Positions 28,801 through 37,800 of a DNA stretch of 64,000 nt are shown here, one piece after another. Position 1 is the stretch's first letter. The number at the start of each line of letters is the position of its first letter. The stretch comes from Aliikangiella coralliicola. GTDB lineage: Bacteria > Pseudomonadota > Gammaproteobacteria > Enterobacterales > Kangiellaceae. The translations under genes and the position numbers were made by a program. The DNA lies in assembly GCF_007004725.1 (NCBI RefSeq), contig NZ_ML660168.1, forward strand, positions 310,001-374,000, in the 5' to 3' direction. The notes beneath the pieces are model-generated. The model made no database searches. It saw only the letters and a program-made list of their open reading frames with translations, and was not told where the DNA came from.

Positions 28801-31800
28801 TACAGAATTATAAGGCGCATGGGCTGAAGCACCAATCTTGCCGGTATAATTGATCCGCTTAATATGGTTTTCGCCGGTTGAGTCATTTTCTTCATATTCA
28901 AAATCGATGTAATTACCGACACTGTCGGACATTCGATTTATCGCCCAGACAGCAACTTTATTTCGATCAGAATAAACGGTTCCTTTAGCCTCAACTAGCG
29001 CATCATCTGTCCGACCATATTCACTGACCGAGCCGTCTTTTCGCCAGACTTTAAAATAAGCTGGCCCGCCCTCAACATTTCCATAAGAAACAATTTTAGC
29101 GAAGCTATCAATCTCAGTTTTATATTCAGCACCATTTGCACCATAGTTACCCGAATGGAGCATGAGTCTTTGTCCATCCAGGCAAAAACGATCACTCGAC
29201 GTCAAATTAACAGGTTTAGAAGTTCTATCTTGTTCGTAGGTTTGTCGACAACGGCTAATCGCGGACAACCCACCAAGATACCACCCATGGCCCATGACAC
29301 CGTTACCGCCGTGACTGTTGTAGTTAAGGGTTAATGTAGGCGCGACTCCAGCGGTTCCAGCAGGAACAGAAACAGGGATGCTATAGCTGGCAGCGCCTGA
29401 TTCATCAACCCTGAACTCACCAAATGTGCTTCCGACAGATTCTGATAAAGAATCAATTGCAGGCACAGGTTCAACATGGGGTACCGGCGGTGCTTCCGGC
29501 GAGCTACGCATAATTGCAGTGTATGTAGTGGCTCGACGATAATCGCTGCAACCACTATTATTACAGGCTCTGACTTTATATGAATATTCTGCTGTGCTGT
29601 TTTTGTTAAATGTTTTAGAACGCTCTATTCCACTATATTTTCGACTCCATCCTGAACCATCAGATTGTTCATACAATTCGTATTTAGCCACACTGCCAGA
29701 GGCTGCTCCCCAAGAAACAGTGTAATTACCTGAGTTATCTGCAGGAACAGAAATCGACGTTGGTTTACCGGGTGGAAATAACACCTCAACAGTTTTTGGT
29801 CCTACATAATTACCACAGCCACTATCATTACAAGCTCTGACCTTATAACTATACGAGCCATCAGTTTTGCCAGAATAGGCCTTACTTCGAGAAACACCAC
29901 TGAAGACTCGTCCCCAATTTCCGCTGCCAACTTTTTCATAGAGTTCATAGCGTTTGCTGTTGTAGGCATTCCCCCAAGAAACAGTGTATTTTCCATCAAC
30001 GTTATTTGCAGGAACAGAAAAACCACTGATCAGTCCAATCCTGTCAATAGTAATAAATCCACTATTTTTAAAACTACTACAACCAGTACCGTTACAAGCT
30101 CTAACCCGGTATTTAAACTGACCGCTTGATTTGCCGGACAACACTTTATTCAGCGACAAACCAGAATAAATTTTTACCCAGGTTCTCGCCGTACTCGGGT
30201 TGGGCTGACTAAACTCACAGTCATCAATCGGTAACGCGGTTTCAATTTGCTGAGCCTTTGCGTCGACTCTGGTTAGAGAATTTTGCTGTGGTGGACAAAT
30301 ATCATCGGGTTCACGATTATCATATTCATAAAGCTCATAGCGAGCGACAGTTCCACTCGCACCGCCCCAGGAGACAGGATAACTTCCTGTCACGTTGGTA
30401 GAAGCGACGTTAATTGAGCTGGGGTTTCCTGGTAACTGTAAAACACTGAGTCCGCCACTGGCTCGATAGCCGCTACAGCCACTGCTGTTGCACGCTCTTA
30501 CGCGATACAAATAACTTCCATCGCTAACCCCGGAGTAAGCACGAGATGTCGAAGTACCGCTATACGCTGCAGTCCATGTTCCTGAGTTCTTTTTTTGCTG
30601 TAATTCATAACGAGCGACTGTCCCCAGGGCAAATCCCCAATGAACAGAATAGCTGCCGGAGGTATTGGTTGACGGTACACTGATCGACGCCGGCATGGTC
30701 GGCTTTTTCAGTACACTAAAACTGCTACTATATCTGCTACCGCCACAACCAGTTTCATTACAAGCTTTCACTTGATAACGGTACGCCGCATCGTTTCTTC
30801 CCACGAGAGATTTAGATCGGCTGGGACCACTGTAAATTCGATTCCACGCACCACCATTTTTTTGCTCAAACAATTCGTAATAACCAACTTTTCCACTGGC
30901 AATACCCCAGGAAACCGTATAGCTACCCGATGTACTTGTTGAGGTTGGTGCTGTAATGGAAGCAGGAAAACCAGGTACGGGAATGGTTACTTTGGTTTTA
31001 TTCGAGCCAGTTCGATAACTGCTACAACCGGAGTTATTACAAGCACGCACCCGATAACTAAAAACGCCGTTGCTTTTTCCGCTGATTCCTTTACTACGAG
31101 CAGTACCACTGTATATTCGACTCCAACTGCCCGGTGCGCGTGTAGTTATCTTACCGTTCTGCTCACAAACTTTGCTGGGGGCGATAATTTTGTCTTCAGA
31201 CACTTTATCTTTATCAAGCCTTGCAGTCTTATTTGATTCGAGGCTTTTACCAGTTAGCCGATCTTGTACTGTGCCTGATGTTGCCGTAGCCGGAATACAA
31301 GGTGGCGGTCCATCGACTACATCTTGCATTTCATAAAGTTCGTAACGAGAGACGGTGCCCGATGATGCGCCCCAGCTAATTGTAAAAGTGCTGCCGTTAC
31401 TTTTTGTTGGAACCGCGATAGAACTTGGTGTTCCCGGCCTATGTAAAACAGATGTGCTAGCGCTGGTTCTATAACCACCACAACCAGAGCTGTTACATGC
31501 TCTTACTCTATAGGTGTAACTGCCATTGCCTCTTCCCGATAAAGCTTTCGAACGCGCTCCACCGCGATAAACAGACACCCACGAACCTGAATTTTTTCGT
31601 TCATAAAGTTCGTACCTGGTCACGGAACCGCTCGCAGCGCCCCAGCTGACAGTATAACTACCGGTAGAGCTTGATGATGGGCGAGAAATGGAGGATGGTG
31701 TACCGGGCTTCGGAATTGAGACTGTCATAGTCAAAGTGTATCGATAACCGCTACAGCCTTTTAAATTACAGGCCCGTACTCGGTATCGATACTTTCCATC

Positions 31801-32199
31801 GGTTTTGCCGGACATTCTCTTGCTAACACCCGGTCCTTTGTAAACACTTTTCCAGGCACCCGAGTTTTTTTGTTCATAAAGTTCGTACCGAGTCGCTGTA
31901 GATGAGCGACTCCAGCTGACCGAATAACTCCCATTAGCGTTAGAACTTGGAACAGAAATAGAACTTGGTGTGACCGGCGGTTTGCTCCCACCGCCATCAC
32001 AATCTCCTCCAATCGGCAGTGACGCCGCTTTGTTATTATCTTGTTGTGCCTGTCTTGAAAGAGATGCTCCTGATGAAGACGACATTGTTCGACACTCATC
32101 TACTCGCTGAGTTTCAACTTCAGCGGCCGAAATCGTATACGTCCAAATCGCCAGAATACAAATCCCCAACCAGGCAGCAACCAGTTTCTTTGCTTTCAT
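22894..32199 (-). CDS. Giant exported FN3-SpvB-RHS protein with JAB/DUF4329-like C-terminus
   Basis: A 3,101-residue polymorphic-toxin-type protein. Residues 1-26 form a Sec signal peptide ending near ISAAE. Residues about 78-894 hold eight FN3-like repeats with a shared RACNxxGC motif. From about 919 an SpvB-type domain follows (FGEFRVDESGAASYSIPVSV). About 1235-1620 carry seven calcium-loop FG-GAP motifs (for example DVDGNGLQD, DFNGDGYID). At about 1640 there is NGLGAETEINYLSLTDPDVYT, then YD/RHS repeats to about 2570, and the RHS core end DHLGSV and NRYSYVLNNPLSFTDPSGY near 2644-2757. The last 345 residues are variable-type: a Gly/Ala-rich hydrophobic stretch, a basic stretch, then HSHGLEMNTGFSPAD near 3030. 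That motif resembles the JAMM/DUF4329 His-x-His...Ser-x-x-Asp pattern. A GGAAG site precedes the ATG. No immunity gene is seen downstream. Export beyond the periplasm is unexplained. Confidence 0.9.
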   Translation of the reverse strand: MKAKKLVAAWLGICILAIWTYTISAAEVETQRVDECRTMSSSSGASLSRQAQQDNNKAASLPIGGDCDGGGSKPPVTPSSISVPSSNANGSYSVSWSRSSTATRYELYEQKNSGAWKSVYKGPGVSKRMSGKTDGKYRYRVRACNLKGCSGYRYTLTMTVSIPKPGTPSSISRPSSSSTGSYTVSWGAASGSVTRYELYERKNSGSWVSVYRGGARSKALSGRGNGSYTYRVRACNSSGCGGYRTSASTSVLHRPGTPSSIAVPTKSNGSTFTISWGASSGTVSRYELYEMQDVVDGPPPCIPATATSGTVQDRLTGKSLESNKTARLDKDKVSEDKIIAPSKVCEQNGKITTRAPGSWSRIYSGTARSKGISGKSNGVFSYRVRACNNSGCSSYRTGSNKTKVTIPVPGFPASITAPTSTSTSGSYTVSWGIASGKVGYYELFEQKNGGAWNRIYSGPSRSKSLVGRNDAAYRYQVKACNETGCGGSRYSSSFSVLKKPTMPASISVPSTNTSGSYSVHWGFALGTVARYELQQKKNSGTWTAAYSGTSTSRAYSGVSDGSYLYRVRACNSSGCSGYRASGGLSVLQLPGNPSSINVASTNVTGSYPVSWGGASGTVARYELYEYDNREPDDICPPQQNSLTRVDAKAQQIETALPIDDCEFSQPNPSTARTWVKIYSGLSLNKVLSGKSSGQFKYRVRACNGTGCSSFKNSGFITIDRIGLISGFSVPANNVDGKYTVSWGNAYNSKRYELYEKVGSGNWGRVFSGVSRSKAYSGKTDGSYSYKVRACNDSGCGNYVGPKTVEVLFPPGKPTSISVPADNSGNYTVSWGAASGSVAKYELYEQSDGSGWSRKYSGIERSKTFNKNSTAEYSYKVRACNNSGCSDYRRATTYTAIMRSSPEAPPVPHVEPVPAIDSLSESVGSTFGEFRVDESGAASYSIPVSVPAGTAGVAPTLTLNYNSHGGNGVMGHGWYLGGLSAISRCRQTYEQDRTSKPVNLTSSDRFCLDGQRLMLHSGNYGANGAEYKTEIDSFAKIVSYGNVEGGPAYFKVWRKDGSVSEYGRTDDALVEAKGTVYSDRNKVAVWAINRMSDSVGNYIDFEYEENDSTGENHIKRINYTGKIGASAHAPYNSVEFVYDNSRSDKPTTYFAGAKTQSTRRLIRIDSYDKNRAYRSYFLNYSITASSRRSILTSVQECSDNSKSSCFQPTTFSWQSALSGLNARQISSVPDYLHAIPTDVDGNGLQDLIYFTQDGTRSSDLHILFSDGKRLTQPATDKFWVSSSGMNLEQFNEAVAVSNATARAADIDGNGLADIVYMDRKYWYARTSNRKSLSDRKLLFATNYTTASSKIRAAKYAYFMDFNGDGFTDALYPNSGQTRLRLSSWVTGEGQKLGSEKTLSFNLKSHSADNVSISRTFLPQPGDFNGDGYIDVLAKVTKNWSDTGGGCPNGNQSSNNADQETPSSLTETRYIEPCDGGGSTSYSTITWTLFTSNGDSTLKEFSAISGGDKIELDNIQVADINADGLSDVIYKHNNTWYYRLSTGKGIGSQKTIGAISNEEHMRLMDYNGDGFIDIAYPGSSTWMVKLWGYAGGYNSTATNTYASVGNLSEDINQFIDINGDGMLDHLLIDKSANQHIVKLSKNASRATDKITKITNGLGAETEINYLSLTDPDVYTKETNGWAVCWWRCSPIVEYVAPLQVVSAIGSSAPRANESTPGLVNRNAKSHVTYRYRGAKLQGGGRGLLGFHQVSSLDVQTKVLTSTTYRQDFPFIGSPLETKVTWLGNSYNHTSSSGLLLPPVDCGYDCTFQPPCVGTSTACSQPEIPAGAVKLSSAKNTWTGFAGHNGGFSQPSQKILRPRLLKTEEISYALSGEKIKSVTTQYNFDSLGNNTVLSVETRDANGQLAARKDVQNTYLNDTSSWHLGRLSFSRVTHSKPGHNDVILESSYSYDADSGLLKEEVVEPNGNVRELLRTVYQYDDFGNRIKTTKCSQQVTGCGTNTQQEIGNPLFVNRYGVEKYNSDGRHVDEVYNSDNARTSKIYSRGQFGPTKVEDSSSVISELSYDNMGQPYFTRSSLGEFSHTTSRLCSQVACPSHASYREKIRRGGKPEQWSYYDVIGREVRSAIEGFDGRQVFVDTEYDLLGRVKRKSEPYYSGDVIYWTHFNYDILGRLISTKLPDNSSSSVQYAGLVVTSTNQLSQQKIERINVLGEVTEVTDSRNHSMQFSYDVLGNAILISDAKNNLTRVAYDRLGRKISTQDSDKGLWRYQYNAAGEIVVQQDAKNQKIENYFDSEARLIRRIDRDSDGMISAESTWTFDRLTHGLLLSEKTLTSDYEKQYAYDDFGRLFQQSHIIGGINYAEKITYDQFNRQFQYFDVVGDNVAYRNIYNEFGYLSEQREELSGVRYFKIITMNARGQITEHRSGNGVSSFRSYDLRTGVTKNIVSEDGIQNMSFQFDSLGNLLKREDHGGSKSLSESFTYDELNRVTRASVAGGVVQTFNYDSIGNLTYKSDVGNYTYGQNGAGVHAVTQTNGVGGTKNYLYDANGNMVSGNGRQLTYGVSDKLIKVTKGEHSSEFSYGPRRNRFERRDTQSGATIKRHYVGSTEVIYHDNGNVEYKRYIGTNTFRRYLYDNENKLLEDITYYLFKDHLGSVSLVTDQYKSVVDEFSYDAFGARRNVSDWKKLTSQQLASLTVDSLVTSRGYTSHEHLDEVGLVHMNGRIYDAKLGRFIQADPFVQSPDNMQNLNRYSYVLNNPLSFTDPSGYFFKAIGQFFKRSWRTILSTAVTIVGVILSPYTGGASVILAGMLSGYIATGTMQGAVIGAFSSAVFMGVGVAFQEMSGFAAYVGKTAAHGVAGGAMSYLQGGKFGHGFISAGLTQFASGAIDSIKGIGIAARTARVSAAAAVGGTASQLTGGKFSNGATTAAFSRAFNDELHSRGKNPDRKKRRAIRRAKRDARELAKAFQTTPQRDQMVENWVTNGRPSGRNGLHVKGTEFGNSGTDSTGITNPDQVLVGEQAPGVYGGTLKLVANVDVAVHSHGLEMNTGFSPADVANFQGLMDQGVSPYVYTAENSTLYSLGRVIVHRRPFLFIGRVRPVAVTRSRVVRRWP
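29515..31970 (-). repeat. Eight tandem FN3-like coding repeats in the RHS protein
   Basis: Repeats of about 90 codons share the order xPSSIxVP, GSYxVSWG, YELYE, YSGxxRSK, YRVRACNxxGC. Repeats three and six carry long insertions after YELYE. The array fills residues about 78-894 of the giant protein. The DNA copies have diverged, so this is an old duplication. Confidence 0.85.
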
Positions 32200-32453
32200 T
32201 TTATTCTTCCCCCCAAACTTTCTTTAGCCAAAGCTCTTCATGGCTTATTTTGAATCTTTATCAGGCCGCGTTAGCCCTAATCCTCCGATGCTATCATCAC
32301 TAGAAAACTGAAAGTTAATGGAACAGTTAATGGGAGTTAATGAAAAGAAAAACAGGTAATGAAATAACTAATGAACTTTACGAATATCAAATACAGAGAA
32401 GATCAAGAAGGTAAATCTCGAATGGAGGTGTATGTATTTTTCGTGCGTGAAAA

Positions 32454-33773
32454 CTACTTGAGTAACTGGCATCTTTTACATTTGTAAGTCGCCTGTTCTC
32501 GGAGATTTTTGCGAATTTCTTGCTCGGTTAAAAATCTTTTGTATATCGTTATTTGCTGAATATGACCCTTATAGTTATAACCACCATTTTGGTGTGCGCC
32601 GATCAATAAGTCTGCTTCAGTATCCAGACTGCCTGAAACTTTGTACCGTTTGGATTTTAATACCAGTTTACCGTCAACGTATAAATGAACATCAGGGCTT
32701 TCATCTTTTCGACTCACATTCGCGACCAGGTGATGCCATTGGTTATCAGAAACTTTTAGCGATTCTGGATCAAAATAATTACTCCAGCCGCTACTTTGAC
32801 TTCCTAGCTGAAGCAAAACCCGTCCATCATAAATCATCAATTCGTACCCCGTCACAGGAAAATCCATCGCCCTTTTATCGAGAATTACCCCAAATTCTTC
32901 TTGCGTTTTTACCCAGACTTCGATGGCAAAATCAGACTCACCGACATTGAGTACATCCAGATTCGAAATTTTCATCAAATCTTTAACACCATCAAATTTT
33001 TTAATGTTTAACATCTGAAAGGCATAAGTTTTTTCACTTGGTACAGCAACTGACGATGAGTCGCTTTTCAAAGAATGAGAAAATGAAACCTGCTCAACGG
33101 CAGAGTCTTTAAGAGATTCGTTTACCCCTAAATACTTTGAGGAAAACTCAAGCAGATGACCAATTAACACACCTCCGACAAAACAGGCCACACCAATTAG
33201 CCCGATCAAATAACGATATTTTTTTTTCGACTGAGCAACATTAATTGCCTGCTCGGAACTCTCCTGCTTAAGCTCTTCGGACTCAGTATTATCAGAATCA
33301 ACACTCTCAATATTGGATACACCGCAACTAAACGCATCGTCTTTTAATCGATTCTGTGCTTGATTAATAAGTTGATTAGTGTGTGTGGCATCAAAGCCGC
33401 TTAATAGAGATAAACGACCAGAACTATCTTCTGGCGAGATATTCAGTTGATAACCTTTTCTGGGAACGGTTTCAATCCATTCATAGCCGAGTTGCTCTTG
33501 CCTCAATATTTTTCTTAATTGATTAATAGCCCGGTATATTGCGTGATTACCAACAACTCGCCCTTGCCACACTCTATCAATTAATTGTTCAATACTAACA
33601 ATCTGATTTTTGTGTTGATACAAATAGCACAAAACTTCCATTAAGCGAGTTTCAATAGAAATGTTTTCATCGTCTTTGGATACTATTTTTTTATCAGGCT
33701 CAATTAACCATGGCCCAACATAAAAGGCCATATTTTGATTTTTTCTGGAGAGTTCAACTGTCATTGCACTCAT
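32454..33773 (-). CDS. ToxR/CadC-type membrane regulator with LamG-like periplasmic domain
   Basis: Membrane-bound transcription regulator. Using the ATG at 33773 the protein has 439 residues; a GTG at 33785 and an ATG at 33764 (with AGGG upstream) are alternatives. The N-terminal part (to about residue 110) is an OmpR-type winged helix with IETRLMEVLCYLYQHKN, DRVWQGRVVGNHAIYRAIN and TVPRKGYQLN. A membrane helix follows near residues 183-206 (YLIGLIGVACFVGGVLIGHL). The outside part from about 270 has the concanavalin/LamG pattern DFAIEVWVKTQ, NQWHHLVANVSR, VHLYVDGKLV, ADLLIGAHQNGGYNYKGHI, and ends in two Cys (CKRCQLLK). It lies 255 bases upstream of the giant RHS gene on the same strand and probably controls it. 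A sugar or surface ligand is an inference from the LamG fold. Confidence 0.85.
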   Translation of the reverse strand: MSAMTVELSRKNQNMAFYVGPWLIEPDKKIVSKDDENISIETRLMEVLCYLYQHKNQIVSIEQLIDRVWQGRVVGNHAIYRAINQLRKILRQEQLGYEWIETVPRKGYQLNISPEDSSGRLSLLSGFDATHTNQLINQAQNRLKDDAFSCGVSNIESVDSDNTESEELKQESSEQAINVAQSKKKYRYLIGLIGVACFVGGVLIGHLLEFSSKYLGVNESLKDSAVEQVSFSHSLKSDSSSVAVPSEKTYAFQMLNIKKFDGVKDLMKISNLDVLNVGESDFAIEVWVKTQEEFGVILDKRAMDFPVTGYELMIYDGRVLLQLGSQSSGWSNYFDPESLKVSDNQWHHLVANVSRKDESPDVHLYVDGKLVLKSKRYKVSGSLDTEADLLIGAHQNGGYNYKGHIQQITIYKRFLTEQEIRKNLREQATYKCKRCQLLK

Positions 33774-33785
33774 ACCCTGAACCAC

Positions 33786-34263
33786 TTCAATAACATCACT
33801 GACGAGTTAGATTACTTTACCATTAATTTAAACCTCATTTAATTAATTAAAAGTTTCATGCCGATTAAAGGCAGGGAAAACGGCGACTTGTAGAAGACAA
33901 AAATAAAAACTCTCTGCCGAACAACTTTTATCTCAAATAACTATTTTTATCCGAATGGTGAAATTCGCTGAAATTGACAGCACAATATCTCATTGATATA
34001 CTCAAATGGCTTTTTGCTGTTTTCTTTCGCTAATTTTTCCGCAAAAAATACCGCGGTGATGCAATGAGAAATCCACAAGAAGCGTAGATGATTCGGTTCA
34101 TTATGCGCCTATAAAATAACTCCCTCCGCGCTGCCATTCATCTTCATTAGAGATGCAAATAAAATTTTTTTGCACAGTCACCGATTATTAATTGGATTAA
34201 AATTCACAAGTCTTTAGACGCAGCAACAAAGTATTCGTTGCGCTGGTAAAAGGAGAATACCGA
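33786..34263. other. Divergent regulatory region
   Basis: A 478-base AT-rich gap between the LamG regulator (minus) and an exported-protein unit (plus). I see an AGGAG ribosome site at its right end for the gene at 34264, and no supported gene. By position it holds the promoters of both sides and may bind the regulator itself. Confidence 0.5.
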
Positions 34264-34767
34264 ATGTGTCTCATCAAAAATTCAGACGTCGTACGTTTAA
34301 ACGCTGATAAAACTTTTTCGTTAAAAAAAATAACACCGTTTATCGTAAGCATTGCAATCTCTACTTTCTCTATCGCCGGAGAGCGAAACACACCATCGAA
34401 TGATGTCGCTTACAATTTAATGGCTGAAGGAGTTTGCAGTGCCATTAATCCGGGCACCTGGAGTGCCTCTTTTCAATGGACACTAAAAGGTAAGCAAACG
34501 GATATCAAGTTAGACATCACGCAATATTACAACGGCTGGAAGAACAAACAATTTGAAACCATCGCTAATCTCAAAGGTGCGGCGACAAAATTCAATTGGT
34601 CCGGCGGCGATCCTGGTGGTGAATATTTATGGCGCATACGCGCCAAAGTCAACGGTCAATGGCGCACCAGTGAAACAGCCAGATATGAGGTGCCAGTGTG
34701 TCCTGTCGATTTAATCAGGCCGAATGACAACAAAGTATCGGACAAGCAACAAAAACCAACCAAGTAA
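34264..34767 (+). CDS. Small exported protein with one FN3-like domain
   Basis: Not assigned to a named family. The 167-residue protein has an ATG after a strong AGGAG site and a signal-like hydrophobic stretch at about residues 24-38 (FIVSIAISTFSIAGE). The mature part reads as one beta-sandwich with GTWSASFQWTLKGK, KFNWSGGDPGGEYLWRIRAK and SETARYEVPVC. One cysteine before and one after the domain could form a disulfide. It is the first gene of a three-gene unit with the 1,072-residue propeller protein 59 bases downstream, and may be its partner. Confidence 0.6.
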   Translation: MCLIKNSDVVRLNADKTFSLKKITPFIVSIAISTFSIAGERNTPSNDVAYNLMAEGVCSAINPGTWSASFQWTLKGKQTDIKLDITQYYNGWKNKQFETIANLKGAATKFNWSGGDPGGEYLWRIRAKVNGQWRTSETARYEVPVCPVDLIRPNDNKVSDKQQKPTK

Positions 34768-34826
34768 GACCCAAGAAAGTATTTTGGTGAGGTTTTTCTT
34801 ACGCTAAAGAAAAGAGGACTTTCTAT

Positions 34827-37800
34827 ATGACCCCGCTGATTTTACGCCCGATTTTATGCTTAAGTCTGGGCAGATTATTTTCGCTATTTTTTCTGCTGGT
34901 ATCGATGTCAGTTATTGGTGCGCCAATTGTCATAACTGATATCAATCCCGACCAATCAACACTCGACCCAGTGGACCCCGATGGCGCAACCGGGGGCCGC
35001 ATTAACGGCGTCGCGACTACGCCGGGCAACACTAACATTTACTACGCGGCCAGCGAATTTGGCGGCCTTTATAAAACAACTGATTTTCAGGTCAACGGTG
35101 GCCAATGGTTTCGACTGGAAGCGCACCTTCCGATGTTAACCATTGACGTGGAATCTGCACCAAATGGCGCTGCGCTATACGCTTCTTCTCTTTATGATGG
35201 GCGGGTCAACAGTGTTGCTGGTATCAATGTTAGCTACGATGGCGGCACAACATGGACCAATCCCCCAACCGCGACACCCGCTAGCGGCACCTGTGCAGAA
35301 GCCGCTGCGATAAGCGAACCCTCGGCAACCGGCATCGCTGTCGATCCTGATAATCCATCCGCTGTTTATATCGGCACCAATTGCGGTTTGGCGATCTCTA
35401 ATAATCTCGGCGCTAGCTGGACCTACAGCAACCCATTCGCGCCAGCTTTAGCCCGAACAATCTGGGACGTTGTTGTTCACCATGGCGGTATCATTGATGT
35501 TTGCGGGCAAATCGGCAGCGCTCGCTCGATCGACGGTGGGGTCTCCTGGTCAATCGGAGCATTACCTGTAGGGCGTTGTTCAATTGCCGCATCGCCTCAC
35601 GAAGCAGATGTCATTTTCGCAACCCGCGGTGCCTGGGTTTATGAATCTGATGACGGTGGCACCACCTGGACAAATCTGGGTACCCCTGATTCTCGTCGGC
35701 AAGGACGGATCCCATTTGTTGAGACCAATGATCGTGGCAATGATAACTTTGATCTTTGGTACGGAGACGTTCGCCTTTATCGAGCCGGATGCACGAGTAA
35801 CCCGGCGAACGGTGGTTTAAGATGTCCAATGGGCAACCTGGATTTATCAACCAATCCGCCTCAACCGGCTGGTTGGGCTGGGCCATTTACTCGCTCAGTG
35901 GGAGGACACGATGACGTAGGCTCGATCGCTTTTGATCCAGCGGGAAATGGCGTCAACGATTGCCCAACACTTTTCTCTAGCGATGGCGGAGTCTACTACA
36001 ATACGCTCAGCGACGAAGCAACCTGCCATGATCCTCAGTGGGAACAGCCAGCCGTTACGCCTCATGCTTTATGGCTTTGGGCAATGGATGGTTTTAATCC
36101 TGCCGGGGTTACTAATCTAGACCTTTACGCTGGAGCACAAGACAACGGTTCCTACGCGACCATTGACGGCGGTGCGGCATCGCCAACATGGGTAAACAGA
36201 AATTGTTGCGACGGCTTTGACGATACTGCCGCCGCCACAACTGTTCTTTATACAATTTGTTGCGGTTCAAATCCTTCAACTCGAATTCACCGGCGTGGTC
36301 AAGGTATGGCAGGTGGGGCCCAACTTCCTGCCGCCTCATATCCGCAAAGCGGGTTACTTGCCGGATTTAAATTCCCTGATAATTTTGATCGCTATGGCCC
36401 TTCAGACTATGTTGCCATCACGCGAGATTGCACAGCAGGAAGTAACGGTTGCGTCGGCGCTGATGGCGGTTTATTTATTACCAACAACATCACCGTTGAC
36501 CCGGTTATATGGACAGAACTGGGCAACGCAACAGAGCCTCCTTCAAATCTTCTTTGCGCAGTAAAATCTTCACGTGCCCCCGGAGGGCAACCTGTTTTTT
36601 ACGTGCAAACGGGAAACTGTAATGGTAACGGCAACAGCGATCAATTATGGCGTTTTATCGGTACCAATCCTGCCGGAATCTGGCAGAGAATTGACACAAA
36701 TTTAGCAAGTGGCAGCATTGGCATTTTTGATGTTGATCCCAACGACCCCAATCGCCTTTATGCTTCCAATCTACTTGCCTCAAGTCCACAAATGGTATTT
36801 TCCAATGATGCAGGACAAACATGGGAAAACAACGTCAACCTAGACCTGGCAATGTCAGGAAACGGTCAGTTTAAATCTCGCACTCTCGGAACCGCGGCAA
36901 GAGGCAGATATGTCCAACCGAGCTTTGTGAGTTTTGATCCTTCTGACCCAAACATGATGATCGCCGGCGCAGTGGACAGCGGTGTTTTTGTGAGTACAGA
37001 TGCCGGAGCTTCTTGGCTTTTAGTCACCGATCCCCACACGCCCGTGCAAACGGGTCGTCCCCACATTCCACATCCGCTATACGCTTTTTTCGATCACGAC
37101 CCCGCCGATAGAACTGATATTTACGTGGGAACTCGCGGAAAAGGTATTATGAAAATTGGCTTCCGCCCACCGGCTACCGGTTTTAAATACGCCGCGAAAT
37201 TTGTTTGTGGTGATCAACCTGACATCAATGGATTGGATCTTGTTCGCGGGCGCTATGGAACAACAATAAACATTCATAATACAACCCAATCAGAAACAGT
37301 ATTTCAAAAACAACTTTCGTTATCTTTTCCACCAGAAGAACAACGACCCGGACAGGTACTTCCTATTGCGTGGGATTGGTTACAAGGCAATCAATCATTA
37401 AAAACAGACTGTGATGAAATCCGTAACCGGTTTTACGATGGCAGCTTTCCCCAGGGTTACATCGAAGGATTTATTACAATTCGTAGTACACGTCCATTAG
37501 ATGTGGTTGGCGTTTATAGCAGCGGAGACCTGACGGCTAATGGAGAACTATTACATAGCAGTATTGATATCGAACAAGTTCAGGAACGAGATACTCGCGC
37601 TGATTTACGGGTAGAAAAGTCACCGCAAGTATTTACTTTCGACATTAACGACAACTTAGCACTGCATCTGGTTCTGTATACCGTGAACGTGCAAAACCTA
37701 TCTACTCACGACGCCTTTAATGTTTCTCTGGCTGATTCATTAGCACTCGCAGGCAGCAATGTTGTTAGCGCTATGGGATTTTTTCCGAGCCCAATAGACC

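Noticed and set aside
29515..31970. Regular spaced repeats that could suggest a CRISPR array
   Set aside because: The repeats are about 270 bases, diverged and in frame, encoding FN3-like domains; there are no short identical repeats with unique spacers anywhere in the window.
32200..32453. Possible small gene between the LamG regulator and the RHS gene
   Set aside because: No frame with a ribosome site and plausible length on the minus strand; treated as the RHS promoter or leader.
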